The notes under the pieces: model-generated
Seen by the model: the letters and a program-made list of their open reading frames with translations, nothing else
What the model was told of the DNA's origin: nothing
The model's database searches: none
Origin: Methylobacterium sp. Leaf123
GTDB taxonomy: Bacteria > Pseudomonadota > Alphaproteobacteria > Rhizobiales > Beijerinckiaceae
NCBI RefSeq assembly: GCF_001423405.1
Contig: NZ_LMNS01000001.1
Location: 729,748 to 793,747 of the forward strand
DNA length: 64,000 nt
Reading direction: 5' to 3'
Translations under genes and position numbers: made by a program
Shown: one piece after another, positions 53,815-62,942 of the stretch
Layout of the letters: each line of letters begins with the position of its first letter
Numbering within the stretch: the stretch's first letter is position 1

Positions 53815-53885
53815 AAACGAGATGGATGTCAAGCGCCGAGCTTCAGACCGGTCTCTTTCCTTGCCCCAATGCGATCCACGGCCGC

Positions 53886-54926
53886 TCAGCCCACGGAGAA
53901 TCGGTATGTGCTGGTGGAAGTGAAAACCTCGCCCGGCCTCAGGACGGTGCTCGGAAAGTTCGGGTGGTTCGGCGCATCCGGGAACCCCTGCGTCTCGAAG
54001 CAGACGCCATCGCCCGAGCGGTAGGTGCAGCCGGACGGGCCGACCAGCGAGCCGTCGAGATTGTTGCCGCTGTAGAGTTGCAGCGCCGGCTGGGTCGTCG
54101 CGACGTCGAGGCGCCGCCCGCTGGCCAGGCAAAGGCAGGCGGCGGCCGGGCGCAGCGTGCCGGCGGGGCCTCGCAGCGCGAAGGTATGGTCATAGCCGCC
54201 CGCGATCACGATCTGCGCGTCGCCCTGCCGGATGCGCGCACCGAGCGGCGTGGGCTCACGGAAATCGAAGGGCGTTCGGGCGACCGGCGCGAGGATGCCG
54301 GTCGGGATCTGCGTCGCGTCCGTCGGCGCGTAGGCGTCGGCGAAGGTCTGCACAACGTGATCCATCACGTCGCCGGTGCCCTCGCCGGCAAGGTTGAAGT
54401 AGCTGTGATTGGTCAGGTTCAGCACCGTCGGCCGGTCGGTCGTGGCGCGGTAATCGATGCGCAGCGTTCCGGGCGCAGGCAGGCTGTAGACGACCTCCAC
54501 ATCGAGATTGCCCGGAAAGCCCTCCTCGCCGTCGGGGCTGCGCCGCCTCAGCACGACCCGCGTTTCGTCCGCCTCCGCGACCTGCCACAGACGCTTGGCA
54601 AAGCCCTCCGGGCCGCCATGCATGGAATTGGGCGGCTCGTTGATCGGCAGTTCGAAGGCAGTGCCGTCGAGGGTGAAGCGGCCCTTAGCGATGCGGTTGG
54701 CGTAACGCCCGGCAATCGCCCCGAAATGCGGGCTCACCGTCTCGTAGCCCTCGACCGTGTCGAGGGCGAGGACGACGTTGGCGCGGCGGCCCGCCCGGTC
54801 CGGCACCTCAATGGCGGTGACGATCGCGCCGTAATCGATTACTTGGATCCGCAGGTCTTCGCGCACGAGGGTGTAGCGCGTGACGGGCTCACCCGCCCGC
54901 GTCGTTCCGAATGGCTCTGACCGCAT
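53886..54926 (-). CDS. galM: aldose 1-epimerase
   Basis: The protein has 346 residues; the ATG at 54926 has GGAG upstream. Mutarotase features are YANRIAKGRFTLDG, PPNSMHGGPEGFAKRLW with one catalytic His, LTNHSYFNLAG with the second, GGYDHTFALRG, and LQLYSGNNLDGSLVG near the C-terminus. It interconverts the anomers of hexoses, galactose or glucose. It lies between the MsbA-like exporter (81 bases upstream on the same strand) and the GbsR-type regulator. No other galactose genes are nearby, so general sugar use is the safest view. Confidence 0.93.
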   Translation of the reverse strand: MRSEPFGTTRAGEPVTRYTLVREDLRIQVIDYGAIVTAIEVPDRAGRRANVVLALDTVEGYETVSPHFGAIAGRYANRIAKGRFTLDGTAFELPINEPPNSMHGGPEGFAKRLWQVAEADETRVVLRRRSPDGEEGFPGNLDVEVVYSLPAPGTLRIDYRATTDRPTVLNLTNHSYFNLAGEGTGDVMDHVVQTFADAYAPTDATQIPTGILAPVARTPFDFREPTPLGARIRQGDAQIVIAGGYDHTFALRGPAGTLRPAAACLCLASGRRLDVATTQPALQLYSGNNLDGSLVGPSGCTYRSGDGVCFETQGFPDAPNHPNFPSTVLRPGEVFTSTSTYRFSVG

Positions 54927-55007
54927 CCCTGGCTCCCCTCGTGACCGGGAGTTACGCGCGAGAGGCCATGCTGGTCGCAGGATGTCAGCAGATTCGCGCC
55001 AGTACCG

Positions 55008-56801
55008 TCAGACGGGGGCCGCCTGCGCTCTCGATACGCCCGAATCGTCCGACAATTGCAGCCGGTGGAGGCGCGCATAGGTCCCGCTCGCGGCCACCAG
55101 CTCGTCGTGGCGCCCGAGTTCGATCACCCGGCCGGCCTCCAGCACCGCGATGCGGTTCGCCTCGCGCACGGTCGAGAGGCGGTGGGCGATGACCAGCGTC
55201 GTGCGCCCGCGCATCAGCCGCTCCAACGCCTCCTGCACGAGGTGCTCGGATTCGGAATCGAGGGCGGAGGTCGCCTCGTCGAGGAGCAGGATCGGCGCGT
55301 TCTTGAGGAAGGCGCGGGCCAGCGAGATGCGCTGGCGCTCACCGCCCGAGAGCCGTCCCCCGCCCGGCCCAACCCGGAACGCGTAGCCCTCGCCGAGACG
55401 GGTGATGAAGCCGTGCGCCGCCGCGGCCTGCGCCGCCGCCTCGATCTCGTCCTGCGTCGCGCCGGGCCGGCCGAAGCCAATGTTGGCAGCGACGGTGTCG
55501 TCAAACAGCACGACTTCCTGCGACACCACCGCGATCGCCGCGCGCAAGGAAGCGATGGTCACGTCGCGGACATCGGTGCCGTCGATGAGAACCCGGCCCG
55601 CCGTCACGTCCTGAAGCCGGGGGACGAGGTTGAGCAGCGAGGATTTGCCCGAGCCGGAGCGTCCGACCAGCGCCGTGGTCGAGCCCGCCGGCACCACGAG
55701 GTCGATGCCCTCGAGAGCGGGCGCGTCGGCCCGGTAACGGAAATGCACGTTCTCGAAGCGGATCTCGCCCCGCGACACCGTGAGCGGACGGGCCGACGCG
55801 GATTCGCGGATCGTCGGCTGCTCGTCCATTAGGGCGAAGTAGCGCGTCAGCGCCGCCGCCGCCTCTTGTAGGATGGCGTTGAGGGTGCCGAGCGCCCGGG
55901 CCGGCTGCGCGGCGAGCAGGAGCGCGGCGACGTAGCCGGTGAAGTCGCCGACGGTGCGGTCGCCCGACATCACCCGCTGGCCCACCAGCACCAGCACGCC
56001 CGCCACCGCGAGGCCGCCGCCGATCTCCATCAGCGGGTCGAGCCGGCCGCGCGCGTTAGCGGCCTTCATCTTGAGGCGGCGCACTTCGTCCAACGCCTGC
56101 GCCGCGCGATCCTTGAGATAGCCTTCGAGGGCGTAGGTCTTGGCGACGCGGGCGCCCTGGAGGCTCTCGGTGATGAGGCTCGCGGTCGCGCCCATCTGCT
56201 CCTGAGTCGTGGTCGAGACCTGACGCAGCCGCTTACCGATCCGGTTAACCGGGCCCGCCACAAGGGGGGCCGTGACGGCGGCAGCGAGCGTCAGCAGCGG
56301 GTCCATCCAGAGCAGCGCGATCACCAGGGCGGCCAGCATGGCGACGTCACGCAGCAGCACCGTCGAGATGCGGGTCAGCGCCTCTTTGATGAAGGCGAAG
56401 TCGGTGGTGAAGCGCTGGGTGAAGGCCGCCGGGCTCTCGCGGCCGAGCTGGGCGAGGTCGGCATCGATCAGGTGGGCGTAGAGCGCGGCCTGCATGTCGG
56501 CCTCAACGCGGGTGACGACCCGGTTGGTCAGCACCGTCTGCCCGAACAGGGCGAAGCCGCGCGCGGAGGTGACCGCAATGACGATGAACGGGCCGTAGGC
56601 GAGGGCGCTCATGTCCTTGCGGTCGAACGCGTCGAAGGCGGCCTTGATGAGGGCCGGGTAGAGCCCCGTCGCCACGCCGACGACGGTGATGAGCACGAGG
56701 ACCACCGCGAGCGTGGCGCGGTGGGGGGCGAGCCACTCCCGCCAGAGCCGCCCGAGCAGGGGAAGGGTGTCGCCTCTCAGGAGCGGCCGGCGCGCCATCA
56801 T
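55008..56801 (-). CDS. ABC exporter, MsbA-like (permease-ATPase half-transporter)
   Basis: The protein has 597 residues: six membrane helices in about 25-325, then the ATPase with Walker A GRSGSGKSSLLNL, signature LSGGERQRISLARA, Walker B ILLLDEATSALD and switch His in VIAHRLSTV. It acts as a homodimer. Its layout fits MsbA, the flippase that moves lipid A across the inner membrane, but similar exporters carry peptides or drugs. LpxK or WaaA genes, common MsbA neighbours, are not adjacent, so the substrate is unassigned. Two consecutive ATGs give the start at 56801 or 56798. Confidence 0.9.
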   Translation of the reverse strand: MMARRPLLRGDTLPLLGRLWREWLAPHRATLAVVLVLITVVGVATGLYPALIKAAFDAFDRKDMSALAYGPFIVIAVTSARGFALFGQTVLTNRVVTRVEADMQAALYAHLIDADLAQLGRESPAAFTQRFTTDFAFIKEALTRISTVLLRDVAMLAALVIALLWMDPLLTLAAAVTAPLVAGPVNRIGKRLRQVSTTTQEQMGATASLITESLQGARVAKTYALEGYLKDRAAQALDEVRRLKMKAANARGRLDPLMEIGGGLAVAGVLVLVGQRVMSGDRTVGDFTGYVAALLLAAQPARALGTLNAILQEAAAALTRYFALMDEQPTIRESASARPLTVSRGEIRFENVHFRYRADAPALEGIDLVVPAGSTTALVGRSGSGKSSLLNLVPRLQDVTAGRVLIDGTDVRDVTIASLRAAIAVVSQEVVLFDDTVAANIGFGRPGATQDEIEAAAQAAAAHGFITRLGEGYAFRVGPGGGRLSGGERQRISLARAFLKNAPILLLDEATSALDSESEHLVQEALERLMRGRTTLVIAHRLSTVREANRIAVLEAGRVIELGRHDELVAASGTYARLHRLQLSDDSGVSRAQAAPV

Positions 56802-56963
56802 GTACCGTGTCTGTGCTGACCCCGGCGGAACGCCGGGGCCCGCGGTGTTTGCAGCCGTAAGGGCCGTGGATCAAGCGCAGGCGGTTGACGGCCTCGAATC
56901 ACGGCCGCCGCGCGCTCCTCGCCCCGTTCTTCGTGGCACAAACGCGAACCAGGCCTTGGCGAT

Positions 56964-56984
56964 GTGATAATGTTACATTATCAC
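56964..56984. promoter_or_regulatory. Zur box upstream of znuA
   Basis: A perfect 9-base inverted repeat, GTGATAATG-TTA-CATTATCAC, ends 23 bases before the GTG/ATG start region of znuA. It closely matches the alphaproteobacterial zinc-uptake regulator (Zur) site. It should repress znuA when zinc is plentiful. The divergent MsbA-like gene starts 163 bases away and may or may not be affected. Confidence 0.85.
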
Positions 56985-57010
56985 CGAGACCGAGCGGAGG
57001 AGTTTCGGTG

Positions 57011-57940
57011 ATGGGTTTGGGCCTGGGGCGCGGCGTCGCCATGGTTGTTCTGGTGCTGCTCGGCCTCGCGCCGTCGGTGGCTGCGGCGGAGGGCGCGGGG
57101 CTGAAGGCGGTGGCGACCTTCTCCATCCTGGCCGACCTCGTGGCGCAGGTCGGCGGCGAGCAGGTCGCGGTGACGAGCCTCGTCGGGCCGGATGCCGACG
57201 CTCACGGCTATTCCCCCACGCCGGGCGATGCCCGCAAGCTGGCCGAGGCGAATCTCGTCGTCGTCAACGGCCTCGGCTTCGAGGGCTGGATGGAGCGGCT
57301 GATCAAGGCCTCGGGCACCAAGGCGCCGGTCACCATCGCCTCCAAAGGGGTGAAGACGGTCACGGGTAGCCACGACCACGATCACGCCGAGGATCACGGG
57401 CACGATCACGGCGACCACCCCGATCCCCATGCCTGGCAGAACGTGGCGAACGCCAAGCTCTACGTCGCCAACATTCGCGACGGCCTCAGCGCCGCCGATC
57501 CGGACCACGCCGCGCTCTATGCCGCGAACGCCGCCGCCTACACGCAGAAGCTCGACGCGCTCGACGCGGAGATCCGCGCGGCGTTGAGCGCAATCCCGGA
57601 GGAGCGGCGGCGCATCATCACCACGCACGATTCCTTCGGCTATTTCAGCGCCGCCTACGGCATGCGCTTCCTGGCGCCGCAAGGCATCTCGACGGACAGC
57701 GAAGCCGGTCCGAAGGACGTCGCCCGCATCATCCGCCAGATCCGCCGGGACAAGGTGCCGGCGGTGTTCGTGGAGAGCATCGCCGATCCGCGGCTGATGC
57801 AGCAGATCGCCCGCGAGAGCGGCGCCAAGGTCGGCGGGCGGATCTATTCCGATGCGCTCAGCGCGCCGGGCGGGCCGGCCCCCGGCTATCTGGAGATGAT
57901 GCGCGCCAACCTCAGCGCGTTCCGGGACGCGCTGAGCTGA
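57011..57940 (+). CDS. znuA: zinc ABC transporter substrate-binding protein ZnuA
   Basis: The protein has 309 residues from the ATG at 57011 (a GTG at 57008 is closer to the GGAGG site). A signal peptide ends near VAAAE. The metal-site histidines are in DADAHGYSPTP, PDPHAWQNVANA and RIITTHDSFGYF, with Asp/Glu in the last part. The His/Asp-rich loop (HDHDHAEDHGHDHGDH) is typical of ZnuA. It captures zinc in the periplasm. znuB and znuC are not next to it, so the permease and ATPase must be encoded elsewhere. Confidence 0.93.
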   Translation: MGLGLGRGVAMVVLVLLGLAPSVAAAEGAGLKAVATFSILADLVAQVGGEQVAVTSLVGPDADAHGYSPTPGDARKLAEANLVVVNGLGFEGWMERLIKASGTKAPVTIASKGVKTVTGSHDHDHAEDHGHDHGDHPDPHAWQNVANAKLYVANIRDGLSAADPDHAALYAANAAAYTQKLDALDAEIRAALSAIPEERRRIITTHDSFGYFSAAYGMRFLAPQGISTDSEAGPKDVARIIRQIRRDKVPAVFVESIADPRLMQQIARESGAKVGGRIYSDALSAPGGPAPGYLEMMRANLSAFRDALS

Positions 57941-58062
57941 CGGGGCGTCGCGTCCTTCGGGTGATCAGGCCGGCGCCATGATGGGCGGGCAGGCCGCTCG
58001 CGCCTCTTGACCCGGCGTCCGAGAGATTGGTCGGACCGTCCCCTCGGGGCCGCGGCCCTGCC

Positions 58063-58314
58063 TCAGCCGCCGGTCATCGGCGGGAAGAAGGCGATCTCCT
58101 GCGCTCCGGCGATGGCGCTGCCGGGCTTGGCGTGGACCCGGTCGATGGCGGCACGCACCACGCCCTCATTCTCGAAGGCGTAGGCGTATTCCTCGCCCCG
58201 CGTCTTCAGCCAGCCGATCAGGTCGGCGACGGTGGCGATGCCCTCGGGCGGGCTCACCGTCTCCTCGGGCTTGCCGACGCGCTCGCGCACCCAGGCGAAG
58301 TAGACGAGCTTCAT
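58063..58314 (-). CDS. moaD: molybdopterin synthase small subunit MoaD
   Basis: The protein has 83 residues, with MKLVYFAWVRERVGKPEE at the start and PPMTGG at the end. The C-terminal Gly-Gly is thiocarboxylated and supplies sulfur to molybdopterin. The ubiquitin-like length and GG end are decisive. Two starts are possible; 58314 (MKL) is chosen because GGGG lies in a suitable upstream position, while 58323 adds three residues. It follows pgsA and uvrC on the same strand, as in many alphaproteobacteria, where moaE would follow; moaE is not in the window. Confidence 0.92.
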   Translation of the reverse strand: MKLVYFAWVRERVGKPEETVSPPEGIATVADLIGWLKTRGEEYAYAFENEGVVRAAIDRVHAKPGSAIAGAQEIAFFPPMTGG

Positions 58315-58368
58315 CGCATTCATCCCCAACAGCACCTGACCGTGCCGCGCCCAAGATTCCCAAACCAC

Positions 58369-58968
58369 TCAGCGCGGATCGTCGATCACGTGCCGGATCC
58401 CGGCCCTCATGTAGTCCCAGCCGGTGTAGAGCGTGAGGGCTGCAGCGAGCCAGAGCAGGACGATGCCGGCGGTGAGGCTGCCGGGAAGGACGGCCTCGCC
58501 GGCCGGGCCGGCCACAAGGAAGCCGAGGGCGATCAGCTGGACCGTCGTCTTCCACTTGGCGATGCGGCTGACCGGCAGGCCGACCTTCAGCTCCGCCAGA
58601 TATTCGCGCAGGCCGGAGACCAGCACCTCGCGGCACAGGATGACGATGGCCGCCCAGAGCGACATGCCGGCGATGGTGCGGTCGGCGGTGAGCATCAGGA
58701 GGAGGGCGGCGACGAGGAGCTTGTCGGCGATCGGATCGAGCATCCGCCCGAGCGCCGAACTCTGGGCCCAGGCGCGGGCGACGTAGCCGTCGAGATAGTC
58801 GGTGATCGCGGCGGCCACGAACACGCCGAAGGCGGTCCAGCGCGCGGCGAACTCGTCCGGCCAGAACAGCAGGGCGACAACGACCGGGACCGCAACGAGG
58901 CGGCCGTAGGTGAGGCAGTTCGCGAGCGTCCAAGCCTGCGACCGGCGTCGGGGGAGGACGGCGTTCAT
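58369..58968 (-). CDS. pgsA: CDP-diacylglycerol-glycerol-3-phosphate phosphatidyltransferase
   Basis: The protein has 199 residues from the ATG at 58968; a start at 59067, inside the end of uvrC, is possible and would add 33 mostly polar residues. The CDP-alcohol phosphotransferase motif (D-G-x2-A-R-x8-G-x3-D-x3-D) is complete in TDYLDGYVARAWAQ followed by SALGRMLDPIADK. There are several membrane helices. It makes phosphatidylglycerol phosphate in the inner membrane. It lies between uvrC and moaD on the same strand. Confidence 0.93.
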   Translation of the reverse strand: MNAVLPRRRSQAWTLANCLTYGRLVAVPVVVALLFWPDEFAARWTAFGVFVAAAITDYLDGYVARAWAQSSALGRMLDPIADKLLVAALLLMLTADRTIAGMSLWAAIVILCREVLVSGLREYLAELKVGLPVSRIAKWKTTVQLIALGFLVAGPAGEAVLPGSLTAGIVLLWLAAALTLYTGWDYMRAGIRHVIDDPR

Positions 58969-59053
58969 CGACGGGGTGAAATCATGGGCGGCCGGGGGCG
59001 TCAACCGCGTCGTCGCTGCATCGGGTGCGGGCTCTCTCGGCACGGGGCTCGGC

Positions 59054-61102
59054 TCAAGCGTTGGCATGGAAGAAGTCGTAGACCGCCCGCGCGGTGGCGG
59101 CGTTCACGCCCGGCGCCTTGGCGAGATCCTCCAAGGCGGCACGTTCGATGGCTTTCACCGTGCCGAAATGGTGCAGCAGCGCGCGCTTGCGAGTGGGGCC
59201 GATCCCGGCAATCTCGTCGAGCGGGTTTTTCGTCATCTCGCGCTTGCGCCGTGCCCGGTGGGTGCCGATGGCGAAACGGTGGGCCTCGTCGCGCAGGCGC
59301 TGCACGAAGTAGAGCACCGGATCGCGCGGCGGCAGCTTGAACGGGCTGCGGCCGGGCACGAAGAAGGCTTCGCGGCCGGCATCGCGGTCGCGGCCCTTGG
59401 CGATGCCGACCAGCGGCACGCCGGTCACGCCGATCTCGGCGAGCGAGGCGCGGGCGGCTTCCAACTGTCCGGCGCCGCCGTCGATCAGCACGAGGTCGGG
59501 CCAGGCGGGGAAAGCATCGGGATCGTCCGGCACCTCGGCCAAAGCCGGAGCGGCCAGCTCCGGGGCCTGCGATTCGCCGGCCTCGCCCTCGCGCGGGGTG
59601 CGCGGCGTCTCCTTGGCCAGCCGCTTGAAGCGGCGGGTCAGCACCTCGCGCATCATCCCGAAATCGTCGCCGGGGCTCAGCTCCTCCGACTTGATGTTGA
59701 AGGTGCGGTAATGCGTCTTCATGAAGCCGGTCGGCCCGGCGACGATCATGCCGCCGACCGCTGCCGTGCCGGAAATGTGCGAGTTGTCGTAGACCTCGAC
59801 CCGGCGCGGCGTCTTGTCGAGGCCGAAGGCTTGGCCCAGCGCCGTCAGCAGCTTGCCCTGCGACGCGGTGTCGGCGAGCCGGCGCCCGAGCGCCTCCTTG
59901 GCGTTGCGCTGCGCGTAATCGACGAGATTCTTGCGCTCGCCCCGCTGCGGCTGGTGAACCTCGACGCGGTGCTCGACCCGGCTCGACAGGGCGGCGGCCA
60001 CGAGTTCGGCATCCTCGATGGTGTGACTGACAAGGACGAGCCGGGGGGCGGGCTTGTCGTCGTAGAACTGCGAGATGAACGAGGCCAGCACCTCGTCCGC
60101 GCTCATGGAGCGGTCAGCCTTGGGGAAGTAGGCGCGGTTGCCCCAGTTCTGGAAGTTGCGGAAGAAGAACACCTCGATGCAGAACTGGCCCGCCTGCTCG
60201 TCGATGGCGAACACGTCGGCCTCCTCGACCCCTTGGGTGTTCACCCCCTGCACGCCCTGAATCGCCGAGAGCGCGGCGATGCGGTCGCGGAAGCGCGCGG
60301 CACGCTCGAATTCGAGGGCCTCGGAGGCACGCTGCATCTCCTCGCGCATCCGGTCCTTCACGGCGTTCGACTTGCCCGAGAGGAAGGCGCGCGCGTTGTC
60401 GGCAAGAGCGCTATAATCCTCCAGGGCGATCTCGCCGGTGCAGGGGCCGGAGCAGCGCTTGATCTGGTAGAGCAGGCAGGGCCGGGTGCGGTTCTCGTAA
60501 TAGCTGTCCGAGCAGGTCCGCATCAGGAAGGCGCGCTGGAGCGCGTTGACCGTGCGGTTGACCGCCCAGACATTGGCAAAGGGGCCATAGTAATTGCCCT
60601 TACGGCGGCGCGCGCCGCGATGCTTGACGATCTGCGGCGCCGGCCCGTCGCTGGTCAGCAGGATGTAGGGAAACGACTTGTCATCGCGCATCAGAACGTT
60701 GAAGCGCGGCTTCAACTGCTTGATGAGGTTGGCCTCCAGCAGCAGCGCTTCCGTCTCGGTCGACGTGGTGACGAACTCCATCGCCGCCGTCTGGGCGATC
60801 ATGCGGGCGATGCGGTTGGAATGCGCCTGACCGCGGGCGTAGGAGCCGACGCGGGCCTTCAGGTTCTTGGCCTTGCCGACGTAGAGCACGTCGCCCTTGG
60901 CGTCGAACATCCGGTACACGCCCGGCGAGGTCGGCAGGGTCGACCAGAACCGGCGGATGATCTCAGTGCCGGCCTGGACGGCGCCGGGCTCGAAATCGAA
61001 GTCGATCTCGGGCGCCTCGTCGAGGGAGGCAGCCTCGGTCTCGTCCTCGTCGAACCCGTCGGGCGGGACGTCGTCGAAGGCGGATCGGGTCGCGCGGCTC
61101 AT
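59054..61102 (-). CDS. uvrC: excinuclease ABC subunit C
   Basis: The protein has 682 residues from the ATG at 61102 ([16 protein letters not shown]). It has an acidic N-terminal extension of about 50 residues ([21 protein letters not shown]), then the GIY-YIG nuclease ([25 protein letters not shown] split over two strands), a UvrB-binding region, the RNase-H-like nuclease ([18 protein letters not shown]) and a C-terminal helix-hairpin-helix pair. It makes both incisions in nucleotide excision repair. The extension is longer than in E. coli, as in other alphaproteobacteria. Confidence 0.95.
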   Translation of the reverse strand: MSRATRSAFDDVPPDGFDEDETEAASLDEAPEIDFDFEPGAVQAGTEIIRRFWSTLPTSPGVYRMFDAKGDVLYVGKAKNLKARVGSYARGQAHSNRIARMIAQTAAMEFVTTSTETEALLLEANLIKQLKPRFNVLMRDDKSFPYILLTSDGPAPQIVKHRGARRRKGNYYGPFANVWAVNRTVNALQRAFLMRTCSDSYYENRTRPCLLYQIKRCSGPCTGEIALEDYSALADNARAFLSGKSNAVKDRMREEMQRASEALEFERAARFRDRIAALSAIQGVQGVNTQGVEEADVFAIDEQAGQFCIEVFFFRNFQNWGNRAYFPKADRSMSADEVLASFISQFYDDKPAPRLVLVSHTIEDAELVAAALSSRVEHRVEVHQPQRGERKNLVDYAQRNAKEALGRRLADTASQGKLLTALGQAFGLDKTPRRVEVYDNSHISGTAAVGGMIVAGPTGFMKTHYRTFNIKSEELSPGDDFGMMREVLTRRFKRLAKETPRTPREGEAGESQAPELAAPALAEVPDDPDAFPAWPDLVLIDGGAGQLEAARASLAEIGVTGVPLVGIAKGRDRDAGREAFFVPGRSPFKLPPRDPVLYFVQRLRDEAHRFAIGTHRARRKREMTKNPLDEIAGIGPTRKRALLHHFGTVKAIERAALEDLAKAPGVNAATARAVYDFFHANA

Positions 61103-61197
61103 GGCCCCGATGTAAGCCGCGGCGATTCCGGTTGAAAGGGCCGCAGCGTCCTGAGCCAATACATTCGGTTCGGGCGACGGCCCTGCGACGCGGAGCG

Positions 61198-61923
61198 TCA
61201 GTCGAACAGGGCGTCGATGTCCGACTGATCGACGTGGCCGGGATCGTCCTGAAGCTTCGGCCCGTTGAGGAGCGAACTCTCGTCGTTCTCATCGACCGCG
61301 GCCGTCTCGACGGCGAGGAGATCGCGGAAGCCGTCGAGTCCGCTCCAGGCCTCGATCACGCGGTCGAGATGCTCCTCGACGAACTTCAGCACGTTGACGA
61401 TCTTGCTGATGCGCTGGCCGGTCAGATCTTGGAAGTTGCAGGCTTCGTAGGCCGAGATCACGTTGTCGAGGATGCCGTCGACGTTCTCCTGGGCGGCCTT
61501 CGTCAGGCGCAGGCCGCGCATCATGTTGGCGTTGGTCTCGATCCGCTCGATGCTGCCGAGGATCGTCGACGTGGCCTGCTCGGTCGATTCGACCACCGCG
61601 TCGAGTTCGCCGGCGACGCGGCGCATGCCCTTGCCCGTGGTCTCGGAGCGGTGGAGGCTCGCGATCTCGCCCTTGGTGCGGGTGATCGCTTCCTTCATCA
61701 CTTCGAGTTCGTGGCGCATGGCGAACGCATCGTTGAGTTCGCGGCGGCAGGCTTCGATGGTTTCGCCGGCACTGGCCTGCGTGATGCGGCGCAGGTCGTT
61801 GATCGCCGTCAGGATCTCGTCGAGCCGGGGATTCGGCGTTGTCTCGGCCGGAGCCGCAGAGACAACCGCCGCCGGAACGGGCAAGCCCAGGCTTTCCTCG
61901 ATGCGGTAGCGCTTGGTGATCAT
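61198..61923 (-). CDS. cheZ: CheZ-type phosphatase
   Basis: The protein has 241 residues from the ATG at 61923. The long helical hairpin is visible, with the family core [25 protein letters not shown] in the C-terminal half; the Asp and Gln here are the catalytic residues that dephosphorylate CheY. The end [10 protein letters not shown] is the CheY-docking tail typical of CheZ. It is isolated, 40 kb from the chemosensory operon in this window, so it may serve the main motility pathway or another. It follows uvrC upstream on the same strand with a 95-base gap. Confidence 0.88.
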   Translation of the reverse strand: MITKRYRIEESLGLPVPAAVVSAAPAETTPNPRLDEILTAINDLRRITQASAGETIEACRRELNDAFAMRHELEVMKEAITRTKGEIASLHRSETTGKGMRRVAGELDAVVESTEQATSTILGSIERIETNANMMRGLRLTKAAQENVDGILDNVISAYEACNFQDLTGQRISKIVNVLKFVEEHLDRVIEAWSGLDGFRDLLAVETAAVDENDESSLLNGPKLQDDPGHVDQSDIDALFD

Positions 61924-62152
61924 CGGTCCGACAGGCCTTCGAGGTACAATTTCGCCTGACACAATCCCGTGCACTGGTTTCGATTTGCTGAAAGTTTCAA
62001 AAGAGCGGCCGCATTTACGGCCCGTTGACGACGACTCGGACTTAGCGGGGGCTCACACCCCAGCGGGGAATGATTCACCACATCCGTTCATCGCTCGCAG
62101 GCACGCCCCGGAAAAGACTTGCCGCATCACATGTGCAGAGCAGGGGCCGGAG

Positions 62153-62863
62153 ATGCGGGCGAAGTGGAGCGGGGCGCTGGCGGCGCTCGCGGTGATGGGG
62201 TCGAGCGTGGTGGCGCAGGCGGAGCCGGGCCGCTACGGCGGCGGCTTCATCGAGTTCCTGATGACGGGGGAGGGGGCCGGTCCGGCCCGGCGCGCCTCCG
62301 TCGATGGCTACGGCGCTCTCGGCGAGCCGCGGCCGGTGGCCGTCGCGCCGCCGCGCGCCCGGTTCGCGGCGCTGCCGACGCGGCCGGCGCCCGAGGAGGG
62401 GATGATCGCCCGCGCCGTCGATCCGCGTTTCGCCCGGCAGGTCGTCGCCTATGACGGTCCGGGCCGTGCCGGTCAGATCGTGATCGATACGAACGCGAAG
62501 TTTCTCTACCTGATCCAGCCGGACGGGCAGGCGATCCGCTACGGCATCGGCGTCGGCCGACCGGGCTTCGTCTGGACCGGCGCGAAGACGATCTCGGCCA
62601 AGCGGGAATGGCCCGATTGGACGCCGCCCGCCGAGATGCTGCGGCGGCGCCCCGACCTTCCGCGGCACATGGTGGGGGGGCCGGAGAACCCACTCGGCGC
62701 CCGGGCGATGTATCTCGGCACCTCGCTCTACCGCATCCACGGCACCAACGAGCCGCACACGATCGGGCAGAACGTCTCCTCGGGCTGCATCCGGATGATG
62801 AACGAGGACGTGATCGACCTCTACGAACGCACGCCGGTCGGCACCCGCGTCGAGGTCATCTGA
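62153..62863 (+). CDS. L,D-transpeptidase (YkuD domain)
   Basis: The protein has 236 residues from the ATG at 62153. A signal sequence MRAKWSGALAALAVMGSSVVAQAE ends AQA; the mature N-terminal part (to about 95) is low-complexity. The YkuD domain reads QIVIDTNAKFLYLI, then the catalytic centre RIHGTNEPHTIG and SSGCIRMMNEDVIDLYER, with Cys and His in the usual places. Such enzymes make 3-3 crosslinks or attach proteins to peptidoglycan. GG and WTPPAEML fit the alphaproteobacterial subgroup. It is divergent from cheZ and followed by a strong terminator. Confidence 0.92.
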   Translation: MRAKWSGALAALAVMGSSVVAQAEPGRYGGGFIEFLMTGEGAGPARRASVDGYGALGEPRPVAVAPPRARFAALPTRPAPEEGMIARAVDPRFARQVVAYDGPGRAGQIVIDTNAKFLYLIQPDGQAIRYGIGVGRPGFVWTGAKTISAKREWPDWTPPAEMLRRRPDLPRHMVGGPENPLGARAMYLGTSLYRIHGTNEPHTIGQNVSSGCIRMMNEDVIDLYERTPVGTRVEVI

Positions 62864-62882
62864 CGGCATCCTGCAAAAGCAG

Positions 62883-62914
62883 AAGCCCGGCGCCGTGGGA
62901 GCGGCGCCGGGCTT
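62883..62914. terminator. strong hairpin after the L,D-transpeptidase gene
   Basis: A perfect 13-base stem (AAGCCCGGCGCCG and its complement) encloses TGGGAG. It lies 20 bases after the stop at 62863 and before the convergent stop at 62943, so it can serve both strands. Confidence 0.88.
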
Positions 62915-62942
62915 CGCGTGTCTTCAAGACGTGCGGGCGGGA

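Noticed and set aside
57008..57010. GTG as the znuA start instead of ATG 57011
   Set aside because: Spacing to GGAGG slightly favours GTG, but the adjacent ATG gives the same signal peptide; the choice changes one residue and is left as an alternative.
58044..58062. GC palindrome GGGCCGCGGCCC between znuA and moaD considered as terminator
   Set aside because: Self-complementary without a loop or T run; short palindromes of this kind are frequent at this GC content.
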